Source of the DNA: Candidatus Zixiibacteriota bacterium
GTDB lineage: Bacteria > Zixibacteria > MSB-5A5 > GN15 > JAAZOE01
Reading direction: 5' to 3'
NCBI GenBank assembly: GCA_030588275.1
Contig: JAUUYJ010000187.1
Location: 1 to 5,479, forward strand
DNA: 5,479 nt
The position numbers and the translations under genes were made by a program. Positions 1 to 4,634 of the stretch are shown here, one piece after another. The stretch's first letter is position 1; each line of letters starts with the position of its first letter. The notes under the pieces are model-generated. The model did not search any database, was not told the DNA's origin, and saw only the letters and a program-made list of their open reading frames with translations.

Positions 1-1
1 G

Positions 2-721
2 CTTAGAAGAAAATACAGCACCGACGAAACCGGTCTGGTGGATAAGCTAAAAGAATTAAAATCAGAATTTGATGGAGTCTCCGATTACAAATCATTAATC
101 GCCGAATTGGAAGGAAAGTTAGAACAAACCCATCGGCTTTACGGCGATCTGGCGGTGGAGATATCTGGTAAAAGGTCAAAGGGTGCGACCAAAATGGCTC
201 AGGCGATTTTGAAACATCTGGCCGACCTGGCCTTACCAAAGGCGGAATTTAAGATCGAATTCAGCCGTGAGCTTTCTGAAATTGACGAGGCTGGTTTTGA
301 TCTCAATGGGGAAAAAGTCGTCGGCAACCATCATGGTTTGGAAACAATTGAATTCTATATCTCGACCAATCCAAAGGAACCGCTCAGGCCTTTAGTAAAG
401 ATCGCCTCAGGTGGGGAAATATCAAGAATTCTTCTGGCCATACTGATCGTTCTGGCTGGTAAGTACAAAATCCCGACTATAATATTTGATGAAATCGATA
501 CAGGTATCGGGGGAAAAACCGCCCTGAAGCTGGCCGAGAAACTAAAAGAGCTCTCAAATAAACGACAGGTCCTGGTTATCAGCCACCTTCCGAGTGTGGC
601 AAAACTGGCCGACAACCATTTGGCCGTCTCAAAAAAAATCGCATCTGGTCGTAATATTATTGCCGTTGAAGAACTTAAAGGGAAACGACTCCAGCAGGAG
701 CTGGCCCGAATGAGAAGCTAA
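2..721 (+). CDS. recN: DNA repair protein RecN, C-terminal part (5' end outside the window)
   Basis: RecN is an SMC-like ATPase of the cytoplasm that acts early in recombinational repair of double-strand breaks. The reading frame is open from base 2, and residues before the GTG at 38 (LRRKYSTDETG) look like the normal RecN coiled-coil exit, so the GTG is internal and the true start lies left of the window. Numbering from base 2, about 239 residues remain of a family usually near 550-580. Visible are the end of the coiled coil (about 1-60), the ABC signature KIASGGEISR (about 133-142, SGGE at bases 407-418), the Walker B/D-loop FDEIDTG (about 162-168) and the H-loop ISHLP (about 193-197). The Walker A motif lies outside. 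The usual HLPQ is HLPS here, a minor change. The C terminus is intact and ends in TAA. No convincing terminator follows it. Identification is firm; the missing N-terminal half cannot be judged. Confidence 0.96.
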   Translation, partial: LRRKYSTDETGLVDKLKELKSEFDGVSDYKSLIAELEGKLEQTHRLYGDLAVEISGKRSKGATKMAQAILKHLADLALPKAEFKIEFSRELSEIDEAGFDLNGEKVVGNHHGLETIEFYISTNPKEPLRPLVKIASGGEISRILLAILIVLAGKYKIPTIIFDEIDTGIGGKTALKLAEKLKELSNKRQVLVISHLPSVAKLADNHLAVSKKIASGRNIIAVEELKGKRLQQELARMRS

Positions 722-770
722 CCAGATCTTCCCTGATTTTACATTTTTATTTGAAAAAACAGATATCTCA

Positions 771-800
771 TTGAATATTATTATAAACTGCCGGTATATA
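771..800 (+). promoter_or_regulatory. Possible sigma-70-type promoter for the sigma factor operon
   Basis: In the 122-base gap after recN, TTGAAT (771-776) and TATATA (795-800) are separated by 18 bases, giving plausible -35 and -10 boxes about 45 bases before the ATG at 844. The 8-base palindrome AGATATCT (761-768) sits just upstream of the -35 box. The gap is AT-rich, so chance matches are likely. I saw no typical ECF-type -35 box with AAC, so self-regulation by the encoded sigma factor is not supported by eye. Confidence 0.35.
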
Positions 801-843
801 TGCTTAGAAAGAAAATATCGCCCCGCTTTGAGGGCAAATAAAT

Positions 844-1392
844 ATGACTAACGATGACAACAGATTGATGTCCGAGCTGAAATCGGGCCAGGTAACAGCC
901 CTTTCCGGGTTGGTCGAGAAGTATAAAAAGCAGGCCTATTTTGTCGCTCTCGGCATGGTCGGAAACTCCGAAGATGCCTATGACATTTCTCAGGAAGCGT
1001 TTTTACGCGTTTATCGTTCAGCCAAGACATATAACGAGGAGAGATCATTTTTCCCCTGGTTTTATTCGATCATTCTCAACCTGTGCCGAAATCTCCTTAA
1101 AAAACGAAGCATCAATAACAGCCGCTCGGTAAATATTGATGACGTTTCGTACATGCTGGCCGATCGTGAAACCCCCGAAAAGATTTATCTGGAAAGCGAA
1201 GAAAAGCAGAGACTCCTTTCGTCACTTAGCAAACTAAATTTTTCCGACCGCGAGATTATCAACCTAAATCATTTTCGTATGATGAATTACGAAGAGATCT
1301 CCGGTCTTTTAGATATACCAAAAGGTACCGTGATGTCGCGGTTATATTATGCCCGCAAACGTCTGGCCCAATTAATGGAAGAAGAGGTTTAA
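844..1392 (+). CDS. ECF-type RNA polymerase sigma factor (RpoE-like, sigma-70 family)
   Basis: The 182-residue product has the length and two-domain plan of extracytoplasmic-function sigma factors, which direct RNA polymerase to a small stress or envelope regulon. Region 2 spans about 22-89, with the DAYDISQEAFLRVY helix (44-57, polymerase binding) and FFPWFYSIILNLCRNLLKKR (69-88, -10 melting and recognition). A variable linker follows (about 90-120). Region 4 spans about 124-177, with a helix-turn-helix at about 149-171 (NYEEISGLLDIPKGTVMSRL) for -35 recognition. The ATG at 844 has GAGGG (830-834) nine bases upstream, and the next in-frame ATG (residue 9) would cut into the first helix. The gene for its probable anti-sigma factor starts five bases after its stop. 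Its exact ECF group and target promoter cannot be told by eye. Confidence 0.95.
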   Translation: MTNDDNRLMSELKSGQVTALSGLVEKYKKQAYFVALGMVGNSEDAYDISQEAFLRVYRSAKTYNEERSFFPWFYSIILNLCRNLLKKRSINNSRSVNIDDVSYMLADRETPEKIYLESEEKQRLLSSLSKLNFSDREIINLNHFRMMNYEEISGLLDIPKGTVMSRLYYARKRLAQLMEEEV

Positions 1393-1397
1393 CGGTT

Positions 1398-1844
1398 ATG
1401 AGTTGTCAAAAATTCAAAGAGCTTCTGGCTGGATTACAAGACGGCGAACTTGAAGAATCTCAACGTTTGGAAGTTGAGACTCATCTCAAGCGGTGCGCCG
1501 ACTGCCGTGAAGAATTAGCCCGGCTGGAGAAGGTCAAGGAGGTAACGGGGAAAGTGCAATATAACGACTTGCCACTTGAAGTTTGGGATAGCTATTGGCA
1601 GAGCCTTTACCGCCGGGTTGAACGCGGCGCATCATGGGTTCTGATCTCCTTAGGTGCGGCACTACTTTTGGGGACCGGGCTGTTTTACCTCGTCCGTGAC
1701 TTTTTCATGGATTCGGCGATTGCCATCATTCCCAAAGTAGGCGTTGGAGCCCTCATCGTTGGTGGCTCTTTCCTCTTGGTTTCGGTTGCTCGCGAACGGT
1801 TGTTTGCTTATAATCGAGATAGATACAAGGAGGTTATCAGATGA
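1398..1844 (+). CDS. Membrane-bound zinc-finger anti-sigma factor (zf-HC2/ZAS type)
   Basis: The 148-residue protein starts with a zinc-binding anti-sigma domain: Cys3, then His29, Cys33 and Cys36 in the HxxxCxxC order typical of ZAS proteins, which hold ECF sigma factors inactive at the cytoplasmic face. The acidic stretch DGELEE (15-20) is also typical. A helical linker leads to two hydrophobic segments, about 79-99 and 113-131, joined by roughly 14 residues, then a charged tail (RERLFAYNRDRYKEV) that should lie in the cytoplasm. With this topology there is almost no extracytoplasmic sensor domain and little for a site-1 protease to read, unlike RseA. GAAGAGG (1381-1387), inside the end of the sigma gene, is its ribosome site. 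The position directly after the sigma gene supports the pairing. The stop overlaps the next start as ATGA, suggesting coupled translation. Confidence 0.9.
   Translation: MSCQKFKELLAGLQDGELEESQRLEVETHLKRCADCREELARLEKVKEVTGKVQYNDLPLEVWDSYWQSLYRRVERGASWVLISLGAALLLGTGLFYLVRDFFMDSAIAIIPKVGVGALIVGGSFLLVSVARERLFAYNRDRYKEVIR
1827..1833 (+). promoter_or_regulatory. Strong ribosome binding site for the YbjQ gene, inside the anti-sigma gene
   Basis: AAGGAGG lies seven bases before the ATG at 1841, within the last codons of the anti-sigma gene. It is the best Shine-Dalgarno sequence in the operon and fixes this start, which overlaps the upstream stop (ATGA at 1841-1844). The third gene may therefore be translated more strongly than the two before it. 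Confidence 0.8.
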
Positions 1845-2161
1845 TATTAGTCACAAGCGAAGCAATCGCAGGAAAGAAAATCGTCAAAACGCTCGGCATG
1901 GTGCGTGGCAACACGATTCGTGCCCGACATATTGGACGAGATATCTCAGCCGCCTTTCGTAACATGGTTGGTGGTGAAATAACCGATTACACCAAGATGA
2001 TCGCCGAATCACGGGAACAAGCGCGCGACCGGATGGTGGCTGAAGCGGAAGCGTTGGGTGCCAATGCCATCTTGACGGTTCGCTTTTCAACATCATCGAT
2101 GATGCAGGGTGCGGCCGAACTGCTATGCTATGGCACAGCAGTCGTTGTAGAAGATATTTAG
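1841..2161 (+). CDS. ybjQ: YbjQ/UPF0145 family protein
   Basis: The 106-residue product matches the YbjQ (UPF0145, Pfam YbjQ_1) family over its full length and at its usual size of slightly over 100 residues. Hallmarks are the N-terminal MILVTSEAIAGKKI, the central block GMVRGNTIRARHIGRDI (about 19-35) and NMVGGEITDYT (about 41-51), the helix REQARDRMVAEAEALGANAI (about 58-77), and the C-terminal MQGAAELLCYGTAVVV (about 87-102). There is no signal peptide or membrane segment, so it should be cytoplasmic. The family is sometimes labelled a heavy-metal-binding domain and known structures are oligomeric, but its biochemical role is not established, and metal binding should not be read from the name. 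Overlap with the anti-sigma gene implies co-transcription and coupled translation, making it a candidate partner or modulator of the sigma switch (inference). Family assignment is very secure, function is not. Confidence 0.95.
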   Translation: MILVTSEAIAGKKIVKTLGMVRGNTIRARHIGRDISAAFRNMVGGEITDYTKMIAESREQARDRMVAEAEALGANAILTVRFSTSSMMQGAAELLCYGTAVVVEDI

Positions 2162-2170
2162 ATTATTTCC

Positions 2171-2184
2171 CTTTGGTACCAAAG
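2171..2184 (+). repeat. Perfect 14-base palindrome between the YbjQ and membrane protein genes
   Basis: CTTTGGTACCAAAG is a perfect palindrome ten bases after the YbjQ stop. As RNA it could form a five-pair stem (CTTTG/CAAAG) with a GTAC loop, but the following bases (ATTATTG) are a poor U-tract, so it is at best a weak terminator. A symmetrical operator for the downstream gene is the other simple reading. The remaining bases of this 65-base gap show no convincing promoter, so the downstream gene may be read through from the operon. Confidence 0.4.
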
Positions 2185-2226
2185 ATTATTGTAGAAATTT
2201 AGCAGTCGGGTCGTTTTATTTGGTGC

Positions 2227-3399
2227 ATGACCGAACCTCACCCGCAATCGACCAGTAAGTATGGCCTGTCATATCTTACTATTGGATTGATATATATTTT
2301 AATAAACGGCATCTTTGTCGCAAAGTATGCGGTTGATTGCCCCCTTCCCCCGTTTCTGATTACGCTAATTTATGTTGCCGGATCATCCGGTCTGTATCTA
2401 TTCTCAGGTAGAATCGTGACACGCTTAGTCCGCTCTGATCGGACCAAAGCAGTCTTTTGTGCTATAACGACAATCGCGATTATCGGCATGATAATGATCC
2501 TCAGGCAGATCGACCCTGCCGGCAATGATGTTGGTCGATATGTGGCGATTACCGATTGGCTTGACAATCTATCTCATGGCGTTTTTCCATATTTTTCTGC
2601 ATCCAAACCATCCGGTATGCCTTTTCTGTTTCTGATCGCCTACCCTTTTCATGTTCTCGGTGATGTTGGACTTCTGCAAGTGGCATCATTTGCGCTTTTT
2701 GCCTTTCTACTGTGGCATGAAAGCAGTTTGAGAAATGCCCATCGGCAGATCGCATTGACGGGGTTGATATTACTCCTTGCCGCCCCGGCTTTTTGGTTTG
2801 AAGTAGTAACACGAAGTGACCTTTTTGCCAACATGGTTGTCGGCTGGGGCTGGCTAAAGCTGTTTGACAAACTGTCAAAAGGTCAAAGCCGACATAAGCT
2901 AATTCTAACAGGTCTTTTGGGCGGATTGGTCCTGGCGACAAGAACGATCCTTGGGCCAATTTTTATAATCTATCTTGTTTTTGAAATGCGCCGAATGTTG
3001 CCTAATTATCGCTGGTCATTATTGTTGTCGATGTTTATTGGATTTACAGCAATCAACCTCCCATTTTTGATCTGGGAGTTTGACTACTTTATTTACCAGG
3101 GGCCATTGGCGGTGCAAGCCGAACAACTCCCAATAACCGCGCTTATCATTTTTCTGGCCGGGATTTTGTACATCTCATTTCGGATAAAATCGCCAAGGGC
3201 AATTGTGCCAACAGTTGTTGGTTTGCTGTTGATGCTGGTTACTGCGGCGATGACGATTAAGATCGCTAGCTTTGGATTTTCTGACATGCTCTATGGCAAC
3301 CAATTTGACATCAGTTATTTCTGCATGCTGCTTCCTTTTTTAATCATTTATTTCATTCAGACAAAAACAATTAATGATGCGACAATCTCAGGACCATAA
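2227..3399 (+). CDS. Polytopic membrane protein, GT-C glycosyltransferase-like
   Basis: The 390-residue product is very hydrophobic, with about ten to twelve likely membrane segments (roughly 14-33, 42-60, 75-93, 131-148, 149-164, 175-192, 224-252, 262-283, 302-318, 325-345, 361-378). Between the third and fourth is a longer soluble loop (94-130) with an acidic residue in GNDVGRYVAITDWL (Asp101) and then PYFSASKPSGMPF. An acidic residue in the first big external loop followed by a Pro/Tyr/Gly-rich stretch is the usual look of GT-C enzymes, which use polyprenyl-phosphate sugars. Further Arg residues in loops (TRSDL near 195-199, ATRTILGP near 237-244) also fit. I do not recognise a specific family, so the sugar and acceptor are unknown. 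It could instead be a transporter-like protein. The ATG at 2227 is the first possible start after the in-frame TAG at 2200, yet it lacks a good ribosome site (only GGTG at 2222-2225). Confidence 0.75.
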   Translation: MTEPHPQSTSKYGLSYLTIGLIYILINGIFVAKYAVDCPLPPFLITLIYVAGSSGLYLFSGRIVTRLVRSDRTKAVFCAITTIAIIGMIMILRQIDPAGNDVGRYVAITDWLDNLSHGVFPYFSASKPSGMPFLFLIAYPFHVLGDVGLLQVASFALFAFLLWHESSLRNAHRQIALTGLILLLAAPAFWFEVVTRSDLFANMVVGWGWLKLFDKLSKGQSRHKLILTGLLGGLVLATRTILGPIFIIYLVFEMRRMLPNYRWSLLLSMFIGFTAINLPFLIWEFDYFIYQGPLAVQAEQLPITALIIFLAGILYISFRIKSPRAIVPTVVGLLLMLVTAAMTIKIASFGFSDMLYGNQFDISYFCMLLPFLIIYFIQTKTINDATISGP

Positions 3400-3426
3400 C
3401 CAAATCCAAAAAGTTGGTCAGTTTTT
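3399..3426 (+). terminator. Weak candidate terminator after the membrane protein gene
   Basis: ACCAA (3399-3403) can pair with TTGGT (3414-3418) around a ten-base loop, and CAGTTTTT follows (3419-3426). The stem is only five pairs and AT-rich and begins at the stop codon, so this is a poor intrinsic terminator. The T-run and the promoter-like site further on are the main reasons to list it. Confidence 0.25.
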
Positions 3427-3473
3427 AACGTAGAATAATTATAAAAAAGCGGATAATTTAGTTTAGTTTTTAG

Positions 3474-3503
3474 TTGCCTTATATAGACCTACGATGTTAT
3501 ATT
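3474..3503 (+). promoter_or_regulatory. Probable promoter for the PilZ gene (extended -10)
   Basis: TTGCCT (3474-3479, four of six matches to TTGACA) is 18 bases before TATATT (3498-3503, five of six matches to TATAAT). The bases TGT just before the -10 box give the extended TGn element. Transcription would start near 3510, leaving a leader of about 60 bases before the ATG at 3572. This is the most convincing promoter in the window. It suggests that the PilZ gene is transcribed separately from the genes to its left. Confidence 0.5.
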
Positions 3504-3513
3504 AAATTGTAGG
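3488..3513 (+). repeat. Inverted repeat CCTAC-N16-GTAGG overlapping the PilZ promoter
   Basis: CCTAC (3488-3492) and GTAGG (3509-3513) are exact inverted copies whose centres lie 21 bases apart, about two helical turns. They flank the -10 box of the predicted promoter, with the right arm on the predicted start point. That is where a dimeric repressor would bind. The half-sites are short and could occur by chance. The rest of the 172-base gap is AT-rich and otherwise featureless. Confidence 0.3.
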
Positions 3514-3571
3514 ATAATTCTAATATCTATTTTGCATCGCATAATAATATCTGATCAACACGGAGGATCAT

Positions 3572-4015
3572 ATGAATGAATTCCAAAATAATTCCGAGAA
3601 AAGAAAGTTCGAGCGAAAACCACTAAACGTGGATATTCGCATAACACCACTCTCAATCGAAGCGACCGGAGTGAAACAGCGTCAAAAAGTTTTACCTGCG
3701 ATTGGATGCACCGCCGACCTAAGCGCCGGAGGTGCCCGAATAACAGCCCAGGTTGACCCTGATAAATTTGCTTATATGCTGATTGAGTTGCCGGTCGAAT
3801 CCGGGCTTCTCCCTCGTTTTATCATGGGGCAGACCCGTTGGCAACCGTCTGAAAGTTCCGGCGATTACGGTGTAACTTTTTTGACCAAAAACCAGATGAA
3901 ACATGTCTTCGGTGATCGAAGTCTCTCTTCCCTGCCGCCCGATATTTTTAAATTCAACGGAGAAAAGCAGGAAGAGCTGGACGGCTACTTAAAACATCTG
4001 AAGGAGCCGGTTTAG
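3572..4015 (+). CDS. Single-domain PilZ protein, probable cyclic-di-GMP receptor
   Basis: The 147-residue protein carries both halves of the PilZ cyclic-di-GMP signature: RKFER (residues 11-15, RxxxR) near the N terminus and DLSAGG (49-54, DxSxxG) on the next strand, followed by the expected beta-barrel pattern ending near FLTK (about 103-106). Binding of the dinucleotide is therefore likely. There is no membrane segment, kinase, GGDEF or glycosyltransferase domain, so it should be a cytoplasmic adaptor that passes the signal to a partner such as a motility, adhesion or polysaccharide machine. The gap of 33 residues between the motifs holds a basic stretch (GVKQRQK, 33-39) and may be slightly longer than usual. 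A charged tail of about 35 residues follows the domain. GGAGG (3562-3566), five bases before the ATG, fixes the start. The adjacent membrane glycosyltransferase-like gene is a conceivable but unproven partner. Confidence 0.9.
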   Translation: MNEFQNNSEKRKFERKPLNVDIRITPLSIEATGVKQRQKVLPAIGCTADLSAGGARITAQVDPDKFAYMLIELPVESGLLPRFIMGQTRWQPSESSGDYGVTFLTKNQMKHVFGDRSLSSLPPDIFKFNGEKQEELDGYLKHLKEPV

Positions 4016-4067
4016 ACAGGTTTTCCTGGCATCGACATCAGTATGGCTGAATGGGTAATCTGAATTA

Positions 4068-4108
4068 TTATAAAAAGGGGGGGGGCGAGGGAGATTAATT
4101 ATCCCCTT
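4068..4108 (-). terminator. Candidate terminator of the leftward operon, in the convergent gap
   Basis: Read on the minus strand, AAGGGG (complement of 4103-4108) can pair with CCCCTT (complement of 4075-4080), and a T-run continues over 4072-4076, as expected for an intrinsic terminator. A second, inner hairpin GGGGAT-AATTA-ATCTCCC with one bulged T (4089-4106) overlaps the stop codon. On the plus strand the same hairpin is followed by TTCAACCTTTTT, a weaker signal for the PilZ transcript. The small CAGG-TTTT-CCTG repeat at 4017-4028 has no T-run after it. Confidence 0.35.
4077..4085. repeat. Run of nine G between the convergent genes
   Basis: Nine consecutive G follow five A (4072-4076). 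The run is outside both coding regions, so length changes would not alter a reading frame. It may be the C-rich arm of the leftward terminator. Runs of this length are prone to slippage and to sequencing error, so the exact count is uncertain. Confidence 0.85.
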
Positions 4109-4607
4109 CAACCTTTTTCGGCCATATTTCCAAAAGCATTTTATAAAACAGCTCACCCCGATTGAAGGGAGCAATTTCGATGGCTAATCTCCCTCCTTTG
4201 GTTCCTCGAACTTCGATAATTTCGACATTCATAGACGTGACCCGGTGCTTGACATCGGTAATCTCTGCCGATTCAATTGAGGAGACATAACCGTTCTTCA
4301 GATAAAAAACCCGTTGATTGGAGACAAAAGCCGCCTCCGTTCCATCCAGCCCGACCGTCACATCATAATAAGCAATCAGCTCTTCCCCATCACGCAGAAA
4401 TTGATTGGACGCATTATATAGAGTCGCATACTCCTCCATCTCCCCTTGCAACCGCACCCCACCCTCAGGACCAGAAAGCAACCAAATCATAAACAGACCG
4501 AACAAAGAGAGACAGACGCAAGCGATTATCAAACAGCCTCGTGCAAAACCGGATCCAGATTTCTTACTTTCAGGATTAACTTGATGCAGACTCGCACTAC
4601 TCATCAT
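4095..4607 (-). CDS. Membrane-anchored protein with bacterial PH-like domain
   Basis: The 170-residue product has a short polar N terminus, one hydrophobic segment (about 22-45, GCLIIACVCLSLFGLFMIWLL), a spacer, and a soluble domain at about 72-163. The domain runs GEELIAYYDVTVG, then FVSNQRVFYLKNGYVSSIESAEITDV (94-119), then two strands and a final helix (GELFYKMLLEIW). That order, with a T/SNxRVFYL strand and a following strand ending in I-x-DV, resembles the YokE-like bacterial PH domains; this is pattern recognition only. No catalytic residues are evident, so a binding or scaffold role is likely. With basic KK (15-16) and R23 before the segment, the domain may lie outside the cytoplasm. 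Two ATGs are possible (4607 and 4604); GGA lies five or eight bases upstream of them, so the second is at least as good. It follows the exonuclease gene by 27 bases, probably in one transcript. Confidence 0.75.
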   Translation of the reverse strand: MMSSASLHQVNPESKKSGSGFARGCLIIACVCLSLFGLFMIWLLSGPEGGVRLQGEMEEYATLYNASNQFLRDGEELIAYYDVTVGLDGTEAAFVSNQRVFYLKNGYVSSIESAEITDVKHRVTSMNVEIIEVRGTKGGRLAIEIAPFNRGELFYKMLLEIWPKKVEGDN

Positions 4608-4634
4608 ATTTTTCCGTAAATAGATTTTTTCTGC

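Noticed and set aside
38..40. GTG at 38 as the start of recN or of a separate short ATPase gene
   Set aside because: The frame continues to base 2 with RecN-like residues, and a start here would lack Walker A. The gene is cut by the window edge, not truncated.
355..615. 86-codon minus-strand open frame inside recN
   Set aside because: It is antisense to the conserved ATPase motifs of RecN; its hydrophobic and Ser/Ile-rich composition follows from the opposite strand.
1..817. Near-identical 15-16 base strings GCTTAGAAGAAAATA (1-15) and GCTTAGAAAGAAAATA (802-817)
   Set aside because: The first copy is coding sequence inside recN and the second is in the gap before the sigma gene; one indel and A-rich content make chance the simplest explanation. 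I see no further matching sequence that would suggest a duplication or attachment site.
2549..2959. 136-codon open frame on the minus strand inside the membrane protein gene
   Set aside because: It lies antisense within a longer gene with coherent membrane-segment structure, shows no recognisable domain and is of low-complexity, Pro/Gln/Arg-rich composition, so it is a shadow frame.
4017..4028. CAGG-TTTT-CCTG repeat just after the PilZ stop as a terminator
   Set aside because: The stem has only four pairs and is followed by GCATCGACATC, with no T-run.
780..4074. The 8-mer ATTATAAA preceded by GAAT in three gaps (773-787, 3433-3445, 4062-4074)
   Set aside because: Each lies in very AT-rich spacer DNA, at different distances from genes and without a consistently spaced -35 box, so a shared regulatory motif is not supported.
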